Source: Ponticaulis profundi (GTDB taxonomy: Bacteria; Pseudomonadota; Alphaproteobacteria; Caulobacterales; Hyphomonadaceae). Taken from it: a DNA stretch of 64,000 nt. Location: positions 62,001 through 126,000 of the forward strand of contig NZ_JBHSSW010000028.1 of NCBI RefSeq assembly GCF_042659465.1, given 5' to 3'. Positions 1 through 8,700 of this stretch are shown one piece after another. The notes beneath the pieces are model-generated. The model did not search any database. It had not been told where the DNA came from and was given only the letters and a program-made list of their open reading frames with translations. Position numbers and translations under genes: made by a program. Numbering within the stretch: position 1 is the first letter of the stretch; every line of letters starts with the position of its first letter.

Positions 1-880
1 CAGCAAACAGCAGCTGAAGGTTAGGATTCCGAGAAATAGCTTCTTCCACGACAGAAGATAACGTAACACCTCTGGAGCCATCGCCCAGCCCCTGTGCCTC
101 ATCGACGACTAGCACGTCAAAGAGCAATTTTTTATGGGCCATTTGAAGTAATTGTAGCCGCTCCTGTGTAACTACATAGACAGCACGTGTTGGCAATCCG
201 TATTCCGCAGGAACAGGGGTGGTTATGAGTTCAATCCCTTCGATACTTTCTATCCAATCACTTACGTCCTGGGACACTTGATTGATCAAAGCTCGACTGG
301 GGACCACGAGCGCTACATGATTAGCTTCTTTTAATTGCAATTTCCGGCGCACGTATTGCTGCAATACAAATGATTTTCCAGCCGATGTGGGGGCAGATAT
401 TCCTATTGAAACTCCATCGTTCAAGCTTCTCCAGAGCTCCGTTTGGAAGTTCGTTAGTCGCAAGTTGCCGTCAGAAAGTTTTGCTGTGTTTCTTTCTGCG
501 CGCTCTGCGCTCTCGTATTGTGTTCGGACTGGCAGGCTAGATTCTGAAACTTCATATCTTTTTTCTGCGAAGCTCAGTGCAGGGAAATTTCCAAGACGGC
601 TCAATACTACAAGCAAGGCGTATGGAGCGCCTCTCAATTCTGAGGAATAGATTTCGGAAACAGATGTCGCAATTCTATATGCAACATCTCTATATTTTTG
701 GGTAGTCGAATTTGAGAAAATAATTGCGCTTTGCAAGAGGCGCTTAATAGCTGTTTCGTTTAGAGGCGCGGCGTCTAGTGAAGGTAAGAGCTTTGTGTTC
801 AAATATCTAATTTGAAGTTGTTCAAAATCTTCGTGGAACTGTGAATTTGACCAAACACTTTTGCTCAGTTCTTCAATCAT
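1..880 (-). CDS. hamB: HamB helicase of a Hachiman defense system (3' part outside window)
   Basis: I translated the minus strand from an ATG at 880 and found 293 open codons running off base 1, so only the N-terminal part is visible. Residues 163-170 are a Walker A loop (APTSAGKS), and VVDEAQ at 258-263 is a DEAH-like Walker B, giving the first RecA domain of a superfamily 2 helicase. About 140 residues of helical, motif-poor sequence precede it. The start overlaps the 3' end of the HamA gene by 8 bases (ATGATTGA), so the two are translationally coupled. In Hachiman systems HamB is the DNA-sensing helicase that holds the HamA nuclease inactive until phage infection. The helicase class is certain. 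HamB identity follows from the HamA neighbour; the C-terminal half cannot be checked here. Confidence 0.85.
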   Translation of the reverse strand, partial: MIEELSKSVWSNSQFHEDFEQLQIRYLNTKLLPSLDAAPLNETAIKRLLQSAIIFSNSTTQKYRDVAYRIATSVSEIYSSELRGAPYALLVVLSRLGNFPALSFAEKRYEVSESSLPVRTQYESAERAERNTAKLSDGNLRLTNFQTELWRSLNDGVSIGISAPTSAGKSFVLQQYVRRKLQLKEANHVALVVPSRALINQVSQDVSDWIESIEGIELITTPVPAEYGLPTRAVYVVTQERLQLLQMAHKKLLFDVLVVDEAQGLGDGSRGVTLSSVVEEAISRNPNLQLLFA

Positions 881-1832
881 TTGGCCACCCTATTTTTTCT
901 TGAAATTTATCGCGAAACTCTTGAACGTTTGGAACGGGAACAAGAAAAAACTCAAACCGCTGGTCTATTAATTTTTGCGCTTCAATTTTTTTTGGAATGT
1001 CGGCAATAAAATTAGCGATTTCGGTTTTCACGTGGTCGATGAACTTTTTTTCGATTTCAGCAGCAGGCGTGCCTCCTCCGAGCGTGTAATCGAAACTAAA
1101 GACGAGCACACAGGAATACGCTGGTATTCGATTGTTTGACTGTTCATTATACGGATCAAGATACGCCAACAGCGCCTCGCGAGATTCAGCATTCCATGAG
1201 TCTGCGTCCAAATGATCTGAAACGATCGCTATCTCTCTATCCTCGCCATTTTCGATACGAAACTTTGAGATAGATGCCAGAGCTGCGTCGAGCGCTCCAT
1301 GCAGAGTTGCGTACGCTTTAGATTCTCCCCAATATATCCAAAGCTTTTTGCTTGTGTCGTCGTACTTTGCGTGTATCCCATCACTACCATATACCGGCAT
1401 GTTGCGATTTGTTTTTAAATACATTTTTGACACGACTTGAGGCGCCCCAAGTTGCCATTCATTCAAAATATATAATACAATCTCGCCGCCTTCGCCCGAT
1501 CTGTGACTTCCTTTGCGAGCCTTGATGAAAAGCCCTCTTGCCTTTTCAGACAATTGGCTCATCGCGATGCCGGACTTGACAAAATCATTGGGATCGATGT
1601 TCGAGATCGCTTCCTGGATCTCACTTCTCGGCAAGCAGAATGGTATCAAATGATTAGATAGTACTGAGATGAAATCATCAAATGTCGCAACTCCGTCTCT
1701 GAACGAGAGGTAACTGCATCGCACTTCAATTCGCTCTCCGCAGCCGTCAGTGTCGAATGACAAGTGTCGAATGCGCGGAGACAAATGCTCAAAGTCACCT
1801 AGTAGAAGGTCGAACTGTTCTTTCAATTCCAT
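873..1832 (-). CDS. hamA: HamA effector nuclease (DUF1837) of a Hachiman defense system
   Basis: This 319-residue protein has the DUF1837/HamA C-terminal pattern: GEGGE at 113-117, KMYLKT near 136-141, SDGIH with D151, and GESK at 169-172. That gives an E...D...ExK arrangement typical of PD-(D/E)XK-like nucleases. In characterised Hachiman systems HamA is a DNase released by HamB when phage DNA is sensed, leading to abortive infection. An upstream in-frame TTG exists at 1835, but the ATG at 1832 is the more natural start; neither has a strong ribosome site. It is the first gene of a two-gene operon with hamB and diverges from ardA. The DNA is more AT-rich than the chromosomal genes further right, which fits horizontal acquisition. 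Confidence 0.88.
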   Translation of the reverse strand: MELKEQFDLLLGDFEHLSPRIRHLSFDTDGCGERIEVRCSYLSFRDGVATFDDFISVLSNHLIPFCLPRSEIQEAISNIDPNDFVKSGIAMSQLSEKARGLFIKARKGSHRSGEGGEIVLYILNEWQLGAPQVVSKMYLKTNRNMPVYGSDGIHAKYDDTSKKLWIYWGESKAYATLHGALDAALASISKFRIENGEDREIAIVSDHLDADSWNAESREALLAYLDPYNEQSNNRIPAYSCVLVFSFDYTLGGGTPAAEIEKKFIDHVKTEIANFIADIPKKIEAQKLIDQRFEFFLVPVPNVQEFRDKFQEKIGWPND

Positions 1833-2105
1833 CAAAAATACCCAAAGTTTAGAAAATAAACTAAACGATTCAGGCGGGAAACTGAAGGTCGAAAGTTATT
1901 TCTGGACCACTATGACGCGCTAATTCGCGCTTGTAATAAGCTTAGGGGCCAGCCCCTCAGCGCACTTCGATTAAAATAGACGGTCTCCCGAGGTTCGCAG
2001 ACAAGCTGCTGCACCCGCCGTCGATTTTCACGCTCCGTTTGCACACCCCGTTCTCGGCGAAGGCCAAGGTTGCATGAGCAACCCTTACCTGACGGAGGTC
2101 TTCAA

Positions 2106-2621
2106 ATGACAAAGAACGGAGAAATCAGAATTTATGTAGCCTGTCTCGCAGCCTATAATAACGGCTACCTGCATGGGGCTTGGATCGATGCCACGCTTGG
2201 CGAAAACGCAATCTGGGATCAGATCAACGAGGTTTTGAAAACCTCACCCATGCCGAATGCGGAAGAATGGGCGCTGCACGACTATGAAGGCTTCGAAGGG
2301 CTGAATATTTCTGAATACGAAGGTATTCAAAGCGTGGTGGAAAAGGCCGAGTTTATCAAAGAGCATGGCCGATTAGGTGCGGAAATCGTAAGTCACTATG
2401 GCGACTTTGACACCGCTAAGCGCGCTTTAGAGGACGACTATGCAGGGCAATATGACAGCCTCGCCGACTTCGCGCAGGAGATCACCGAAGAGACAAGCGA
2501 AATCCCTATCCATCTCCAACACTACATTGATTGGGAACGGATGGGACGAGACTTAGAAATCAACGATGTCCTGGCCATCGATATGGGCTATCGCGAAGTC
2601 CATGTGTTCTGGAATCGATAA
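2106..2621 (+). CDS. ardA: ArdA-family antirestriction protein
   Basis: A 171-residue acidic protein with the ArdA layout: an N-terminal IRIYVACLAAYNNGYLHGAW segment, the LHDYEGF motif near residue 59, and a C-terminal helical region. ArdA proteins are elongated DNA mimics that block type I restriction-modification enzymes and protect incoming mobile DNA. The ATG at 2106 is chosen because GGAGG (2094-2098) sits 7 bases upstream; a longer in-frame reading from 2070 lacks this. The gene diverges from hamA and converges on the mobilisation operon, with a shared hairpin between. It belongs with the mobile-element genes rather than the chromosome. Confidence 0.9.
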   Translation: MTKNGEIRIYVACLAAYNNGYLHGAWIDATLGENAIWDQINEVLKTSPMPNAEEWALHDYEGFEGLNISEYEGIQSVVEKAEFIKEHGRLGAEIVSHYGDFDTAKRALEDDYAGQYDSLADFAQEITEETSEIPIHLQHYIDWERMGRDLEINDVLAIDMGYREVHVFWNR

Positions 2622-2624
2622 GAA

Positions 2625-2650
2625 AAACGCCGGAGCAAGCTCCGGCGTTT
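2625..2650. terminator. Bidirectional terminator between ardA and the relaxase gene
   Basis: A near-perfect inverted repeat (core GCCGGAGC / GCTCCGGC) flanked by an A run on the left and T-rich sequence on the right. It lies just after the ardA stop and 17 bases beyond the relaxase stop, so it can serve both convergent transcripts. Confidence 0.8.
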
Positions 2651-2666
2651 CACGTTGTTTTCTTTT

Positions 2667-3923
2667 TTAAAGGCTGAGGCTGCGACCACGATCTTTCTTT
2701 CGCCCGTGTTCGCGTTGTTTCGAAATCTCTGCAATTTCATCCAGCAGATTTTGGCGATCAGTCTTAGCTTTCTGAAGGTCGTTGTCTCGCTTGATGTCTT
2801 TGAGAAATGACCTGCGATCTTGCTTGTGGCGCTCGATCTGGAAATCCAATTCGTCACGGTCGCGCTGCAATGCCCTTTCAAACTCAAGCTTGTTTTGCCT
2901 CGCGATACGGAAATGCTCCCCGGTCAGCACGTCCCAAACACCTTTGAGGCCATGCCTGAAACGAGATTGGCGCATCAGTGTTTCATCAGCTTGCCGAATG
3001 GCGTGCTGCTCCAGCAGCGCTCTGCGTTCAGCGCGTTGCTTCGTAACGAGAGATTTCTTTTCTTCCTGATACCGTTCTTTTACAGCTCGCGCTTTCGCTT
3101 CAAGTTCCAGAACGAAGCTTGTTAGTTTGTTCTGTACCAGCTTACTCGCTTCCATCTTCGAGTTCTCGAGACTTGGTAAGTCTTGAATAGAGGTGAACCG
3201 CTCTCGAACCTGTTTTGTTTTCAAGCCCAACTGTCTCGGAACCGAATACACTTCGCCAAAGCGATCCACTGCGACCACGCCGCGCCTGTCGCCTTTGGCG
3301 AGAACGTATCCTCGTTCTGCCAAAGCATGCTTGAAGCCTGCGGCTGTATCAGATGTTGCCCAGGCATCTTGAAATGCTTGTTTGATGATGCGCGGGTCCT
3401 GGCCATTACGTTTGGCTTGCTGCCATTCTTCCAGAGTGAAGTTTAAAGGATCGCGCAGAGCGTTGTTGATATAACCAGCAGGTATGCGCCAACCATGTTC
3501 AAGGTAAAGCTCTTTTGAGACAGCATTGAGTTTACGTTTAGAATGGGAAAGCTGAATGGCTTTCATCTCGTCTGTGTCGATACGGTTCCAAACCACATGG
3601 GCATGGCGGCGACCTTCCTTCTCGTGAAAGACAATCGCGCGTGGTTGGTCTGTCAGTCCAAGAGACTTCTCTGCCTTGTCTATCGCCCTCTCAAAATCTT
3701 CTGTGCTGACGTTTTCTTCGCCTGGCGGGTTAAACGATAAAGAGAATAGATACTGGCGGCACTTCGTGCCCTTGCTCATCGCTTCAGCTTCTTTGAAGGC
3801 GCTATGAAGATCATCAGAGACGAAGCCCTTTATTTCATGAACAATCACGTGATCATTCTCATCCTTAGTCAGGTGGTTGGCGAGATCACGCGCGCCGCCT
3901 CTTTGATTGCCGACAAGGATCAT
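2667..3923 (-). CDS. Relaxase / mobilisation nuclease
   Basis: A 418-residue protein beginning MILVGNQRGGARDL, a start typical of a relaxase/mobilisation nuclease family common in alphaproteobacteria. The conserved histidine cluster is visible: H100 in VFHEKEGRRH, then HAHVVWNRID (107-116), which supplies the metal-binding histidines of the nicking domain. The C-terminal third is charged and probably coiled-coil. The start at 3923 lies 1 base after the stop of the MobC-like gene (TGAAATG) and has GGGGAAA upstream, so the longer reading from 4004 is rejected. No catalytic tyrosine is obvious in the first 30 residues. Role: nicking at oriT for conjugative mobilisation with a helper's transfer apparatus. 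No type IV secretion genes are visible. Confidence 0.88.
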   Translation of the reverse strand: MILVGNQRGGARDLANHLTKDENDHVIVHEIKGFVSDDLHSAFKEAEAMSKGTKCRQYLFSLSFNPPGEENVSTEDFERAIDKAEKSLGLTDQPRAIVFHEKEGRRHAHVVWNRIDTDEMKAIQLSHSKRKLNAVSKELYLEHGWRIPAGYINNALRDPLNFTLEEWQQAKRNGQDPRIIKQAFQDAWATSDTAAGFKHALAERGYVLAKGDRRGVVAVDRFGEVYSVPRQLGLKTKQVRERFTSIQDLPSLENSKMEASKLVQNKLTSFVLELEAKARAVKERYQEEKKSLVTKQRAERRALLEQHAIRQADETLMRQSRFRHGLKGVWDVLTGEHFRIARQNKLEFERALQRDRDELDFQIERHKQDRRSFLKDIKRDNDLQKAKTDRQNLLDEIAEISKQREHGRKKDRGRSLSL

Positions 3924-3924
3924 T

Positions 3925-4362
3925 TCAGGCTTTCCCCATTGCGGAGATGAGCGTGTCGCGCATGTCTTTGATATCCTGACATGCGAGCGCGAGTTCGGCC
4001 TCAAGTTCGTCAGATACAGGTAATGCGCCCATGTGCGCGGCCTTAGCGATCTGGTTCATATTTTGAGCCAGGCGCGATTTGCCTAGCAGACCGAGCAGTT
4101 TTGCGAGGACAACATGATCGACGTTCGGCTTGTTGGATTTACGAGAGGGCCGACGAAACGATGTCGTCATGCTCTCGCCGAAAAGCTGTTCTCGGATGTG
4201 AGCACTCAACGTTTTGCTACCTGCGTCACGCTCAAGCAAAGCGCGTTCATCTAGCGAGAGACGCAGCGAAATGGGCGAAGGGTGTTTTGATTTTCGTGTC
4301 TTCGGCGGCAGTAGTGCTTCAGAGAAACCGGACACGCACTCGTCTTTGCGTTGTTCTAGCAT
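3925..4362 (-). CDS. MobC-like relaxosome accessory protein
   Basis: A 145-residue basic protein. Residues 29-62 (ISLRLSLDERALLERDAG...) resemble the ribbon-helix-helix or MobC-type segment that helps a relaxase recognise oriT. The second half (LARNMNQIAK-like segment near residue 100) matches the typical MobC helix LNQIARHLN. A strong GGAGGA lies 9 bases before the ATG. It overlaps the preceding small ORF by 7 bases and is followed after 1 base by the relaxase gene, forming a tight mobilisation operon. Confidence 0.75.
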   Translation of the reverse strand: MLEQRKDECVSGFSEALLPPKTRKSKHPSPISLRLSLDERALLERDAGSKTLSAHIREQLFGESMTTSFRRPSRKSNKPNVDHVVLAKLLGLLGKSRLAQNMNQIAKAAHMGALPVSDELEAELALACQDIKDMRDTLISAMGKA

Positions 4363-4595
4363 GGAGACGGTCCTCCACGTTTTGATGTCGCATTCGCGCT
4401 TTTCTCTGAGGTACAGTTTTCATCGCCAGTCAGTAAGTTCTGATCGATGTGCCGAAGTTGTTCCTCCCAGTTTTTCAGTTCCTCGAAGAGTGCTGCGAAG
4501 TCCTGACTGTCGCAGATTTCAGTGTTTTCTGAGTTTGCACATTCCCCTTCGGGGCGCGCCATTACTTGGACTTCACGGCAAATCGCTTTGCTCAT
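4356..4595 (-). CDS. Small hypothetical protein heading the mobilisation operon
   Basis: A 79-residue acidic ORF of unknown function, not a family I recognise. Its 3' end (stop TAG) contains the start codon of the MobC-like gene, and that gene's ribosome site lies inside it. This overlap arrangement suggests a real, coupled gene. An internal ATG at codon 12 is an alternative start. The ribosome site before the first ATG (GGAG) is close. It may be a DNA-binding or regulatory partner of the mobilisation proteins, but nothing in the sequence proves that. Confidence 0.45.
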   Translation of the reverse strand: MSKAICREVQVMARPEGECANSENTEICDSQDFAALFEELKNWEEQLRHIDQNLLTGDENCTSEKSANATSKRGGPSPC

Positions 4596-4606
4596 GTCTC
4601 CGCGCG

Positions 4607-4624
4607 GGCGGGCTCGCGCCCGCC
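4607..4624. repeat. Perfect GC hairpin at the island/chromosome junction
   Basis: GGCGGGC and its complement GCCCGCC are separated by TCGC. The hairpin sits upstream of the mobilisation operon and just past the stop of the chromosomal gene ending at 4628. It could be part of an oriT, an element end, or a weak terminator for the 4628-5740 gene, although no U tract follows. Assignment is open. Confidence 0.4.
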
Positions 4625-4627
4625 GAC

Positions 4628-5740
4628 CTAATCGGGGTCCGCTGGGCGTAACGCGCCGAACTCCTGCTCAAAGCTGTAGAGCGACTGTATTTCTGAGCTC
4701 TGTGTTCCGACCGCCATTGGGCATGTCTTGCCTGCGATGACGGCGACATCGAAAAGCTCCTCGATCACGCCGACCAGCTTGATGAATTCGACGATTGATC
4801 CCGTGCGTGTGTCTACGATCAGGACGCCGCACCATGGCTCGCCATCGCGACTTTTTAATTCGTCGTCGAGCGCCAGTCCGTCGAAATTGCCCTTGCGAGG
4901 TTTGGAAACCGTCACCAGCGCGTGATGGCCGACAAAGGACAGGCCTCGCAGGAAGCCTGGACAAAAGGCGATGTCCGTCTTTTCGCCGGTCTCGCGATCA
5001 ACCTGGATCAGATAGCCACGACCTGAATCGAGCGCCCATAACTTGCCATTATGGACGCGCGGGCTGTGCGGCATGGAGAGCTGGTCGGTGACGACACGAT
5101 CATTCTCGATGTCGATGATGACGCCGCCTTCGTGCCGCCGCTCGCGCCAACCGCTGACAATGTCGCTCTGGCTGACAGCCGTGACATAGCGAGGATAGCC
5201 ATCCTCCATGGCCATGCCATTCAGGTGACAGCGATCTTCCGGTGCGAGCTGCGAAATGAATTTCGGCTTCCACAAAGGGCGAAAACCAAACCGCGGGCTG
5301 AGGGTCGCAAGACATGAGAATTTGGTGTTTACGAATATGCAGCGGCCCTTCTGGTCAACCGCCAGTTCGTGCACGTCGATATCGCCCGTCGTCTGCGCGT
5401 TGCGCGGGACGTAGAGCGCGTCGAATGCCTTGTTTGCCCGCTCATTGGCGTTGAGCGTGTTTTCCAGCCGCCAGATCTGGTATAATCCGCCCAGATACAG
5501 TCGATCGCGTCCGGCATGGACGCCCATTGCCCGCTGAAAGGCCTGTTGATGCAGTGAGACCTTTCCGTCAGGCAGAAGACCGATCAGGAAAAGGCGCCCC
5601 GACTGGTAGGAGGTAAAGGCAATCGAGCATTTATGCTGGCCAAGCCATCGCGCAAAGCCGCGCGATAGCTCGATCCGGGTATCCTGTGCCGCCCCGTCAT
5701 AGGGGGCGGCATGAGCGGTATTGCTCTGTTTTTCTTCCAT
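4628..5740 (-). CDS. TIGR03032 family protein (function unknown)
   Basis: A 370-residue protein resembling the conserved TIGR03032 (DUF4915) family: an RGFARWLGQHKCSIAFTSY opening near residues 27-45, then repeated short beta-rich segments ending in a GTQSSEIQSLYSF tail, as expected of a WD/YVTN-like beta-propeller. There is no signal peptide or membrane segment, so it is probably cytoplasmic. It starts 21 bases after the end of the giant autotransporter gene and is on the same strand, so the two likely share a transcript. Family members often occur near cell-surface genes, but no reaction is known to me. It is the first gene right of the mobile island. Confidence 0.75.
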   Translation of the reverse strand: MEEKQSNTAHAAPYDGAAQDTRIELSRGFARWLGQHKCSIAFTSYQSGRLFLIGLLPDGKVSLHQQAFQRAMGVHAGRDRLYLGGLYQIWRLENTLNANERANKAFDALYVPRNAQTTGDIDVHELAVDQKGRCIFVNTKFSCLATLSPRFGFRPLWKPKFISQLAPEDRCHLNGMAMEDGYPRYVTAVSQSDIVSGWRERRHEGGVIIDIENDRVVTDQLSMPHSPRVHNGKLWALDSGRGYLIQVDRETGEKTDIAFCPGFLRGLSFVGHHALVTVSKPRKGNFDGLALDDELKSRDGEPWCGVLIVDTRTGSIVEFIKLVGVIEELFDVAVIAGKTCPMAVGTQSSEIQSLYSFEQEFGALRPADPD

Positions 5741-5761
5741 TATAATAACCCGTCTGGTTCG

Positions 5762-8700
5762 CTAGAAGCGCAGGCGGAACCCGCCGCGACCGGTGCCGCC
5801 GCTGACATCACCGAACAGCAATTCGCCTTCAGCAAAGAAGACAAACCGCTCGCTGATCTCCAGCGTCAGCCCTGCTTCCCCGCGACCGTAAAGCGAAGGT
5901 GCCTTGTCGGCTAGTGCGATGGTCTGGCTGCCTGAGGTAAAGGCGATGCCGTTTTCACCGCTCAGTTCCTTCTCGGCGAACAGCCCCAGATGTGGAATGA
6001 ACGTCAGGCCGCCGCTTTCAAACTGCGTTCCAGCGCGTGCACCTGTGCGCAGGCGCATGCTTTCCGCCGTATCAAAGCTGAAGCTGGCGCCGGTGAAATT
6101 GAGCGTATCAATCTCTGCGCTGACCCAGTTGATGCCGACCACCGGCTCGATGAAGTAGCTTTCGTCACCGAGGCGTGCCCCTGCCTCCGCCGCGAGGCCG
6201 AATGCGGTGGTGTCGAAATCTGTATCTTCGTCAACACTGGTCAGCTCCACCTCTACGTCAGCAAAGTCAGCCTTGGCGAGCGCATCGACAAAGAACATTC
6301 CGTTGGTCCAGCCGCCATGGACGCCGACATTATAGCTATCAACACGATAGCGGTTGTCGGTTTGGGCCAGCGTGGTTTCGTTATTGCCGAAGCCCAAGGT
6401 CAGGCCGAAGCGCGTGTTGCCTTTGGTGTAGGCGACGCCGCCCTGACCGCCACTATAGCTGGTGTCGCTCTGCAGAGTTTCGGCATAGTCAGCTCCGTCA
6501 AAGGCAATCGCGTAGTCCTGTGCGTCGCGATCCCGGCTGCCGCCATAATACTGTGCCCACATCGCAACACCTGGCTGAGGAGCGATCCGTGCCTGCGCAG
6601 TTTGCTTCGCCCAGGCGTCAGTGCCGTGCTGCCAGCTGTCGGTGATGTTGCTGCCAAGTCGCACAGGTTCGAGCACTTCAATGTCTGGAGCCATGGCAAC
6701 CGCCAGTGTGTCCGCTTCCATCGTCAGACGATAGTTGAGGAAGCCTGCGTCTTCTGCACCTGCCGCCATGACGAAGGCATCGTCTGCGACGTCACCGGTA
6801 AAGCTGATCAGGTCTGAAACCGTATCGAGCGTTACGACGTCGTCACTGCTGAAACGCACAGATGTCGTTCCTGTCACGTCTCGGAGGATCAGCTCGTCCT
6901 GTTCACCAGATGCCTCGGCAGACAAATCAAATGCGATCGTGCTGCCATCATCGCCATGGAAGCTGAGATTGGAGAGATCGAGCACGTCATCGCCATTTCC
7001 AGCTGAGAAGGCGATGAGCCCCTGATTGTTGATCTGCTCGAGCCCGTCGAAGAAGACATCACCCTCAACTGCGATTGTGCCACTGTTGGTCAGCACATCG
7101 TTACCGCCGCCGAAATAGCTGATGCCGTTCGCGAAGAAGGTGCCGCCATTGTCGAAATGGCTGGAGCGATCATCGAGACGGACGCGGCCATAAAGGGCAC
7201 CGCCGTCCGCGATAATGATGTTTGTTGCCGGAAGCTCGGTGGGTATCGCCTGCGCGGCGGCAGCCAGACCGATTCCGCCTCCAATTGGACCGGGCAGGCC
7301 AGGTCCGTCTTCAGGTAGTTCCTCAGCAACATAGTCTTCGACAATCAGAGCATAGCCGTCTGCCGCGCTGCGCAGCGCACCTCCGGCAGCAATGGTGAGC
7401 GAGGTTTCGCCATTGGTGATCATACGAACGCCTGCGCCCTGCTCAGCCAGTACATCACCCTGTACGGTTGCTTCAATCGCACCGCCGGTCTGATTGCGCA
7501 GATACAACGCATCAGCATCTGCGCCTGTTGTCTGCACCGTGCCGACCGTTACCGATTGGTCAGCAATCGACCATTCGTCGCCTTCCAGATCAATCGAGAG
7601 GCCATGCGCACCATCGCCGCTGGTGACGACGCTGCCAGCCTCGACGGTGATATCACCAAACGCTGAGGCCACTTCAATGCCAATCGAGGCCGGACCCGCA
7701 GGCAGTTCGCCATCACCGCCGCCATAAAGCCCTGAGCCATACGGGAAGGGCGGCAGGTCCGGGCCAATCGGGCCGCCGTAGTAATCGCCCGGATCGAAGA
7801 CATAGCTGCCACCAGTCGTTTCAACGGAATCGACTTTGATTGTCACCGGGCCTACGCCTGTTGCGACGATTCCCTGCGCGGAATCACCAGTGGTCGTGAC
7901 GCTGCCGGCCTCGATCATCAGACCGTCCGTTTCGATGATTTCTTCCGTTTCGTTGATTGGCGGTGCGATCAGTCCTTCGGCATGAATACCAATGCTGTAG
8001 TCGCCTGCGGTTTCAACCGAGCCGACCAGAATTTCGCCAGAGGTCACACTTTGTGACTGAATGCCGGTACTGCGCGCGCCGCTGGTGGCAACGCGGTCGA
8101 TTTCAATACGGTGTCCGCCTGTACGTGAGGCGATGTCCATGCCGACAGAATAGTCACCAAGCGTTTCGATCTCGCCACCAACAATTTCGGTGCTGGTAAA
8201 AGTGTAGAAGCTCGCTTCATAACCCGCAAAGGTCGAAACCCCTGCTGCGCCCGAACCTTCGGTTCGGATTGAATCAAACGCGATGTCGGTGTTGCCGAAA
8301 AACTGCCGAACGCTGATGCCATCGCCATAATTGGCGTGTGTGACAATATCTCCGGCCGTGACCGAGATCTGCGCGTCGAGATAGCGGGTATCGCTGGCGC
8401 CGTTGACGGAAATACCTGCGCCAGCATCAATCTGGTTCACGACGATATTTGCGCTGGTGCGCGTGGATACGCGTATCGCGTCGCCAAAGCCGGTGCTACC
8501 TTCCCATTCACTGGTAAAGCCGCTGACATTGATGCTCTCGACTTCAACTTGAATGTGGCCTTGCGCGGTCAGATCGATGCCCTGGGTTGAGTAGGCGTCT
8601 TCCGCCTCGACGGTCACGTCGCCCAATTTGAGCGCGATACCGCCATTCTCGCTGGTTACCTTGACCGCAGAAGGCGCAATATAGCCAAACCCGTCTCGTG

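Noticed and set aside
387..650. Plus-strand ORF of 87 residues
   Set aside because: It lies antisense within the hamB helicase coding region, has no ribosome site and shows no family features.
1836..2105. Possible RNA gene or oriT between hamA and ardA
   Set aside because: No convincing stem-loop or conserved element was seen; it is treated as a divergent promoter region.
5990..6817. Plus-strand ORF of 275 residues inside the autotransporter gene
   Set aside because: It is antisense to the conserved barrel domain; its length comes from codon bias of the opposite strand.
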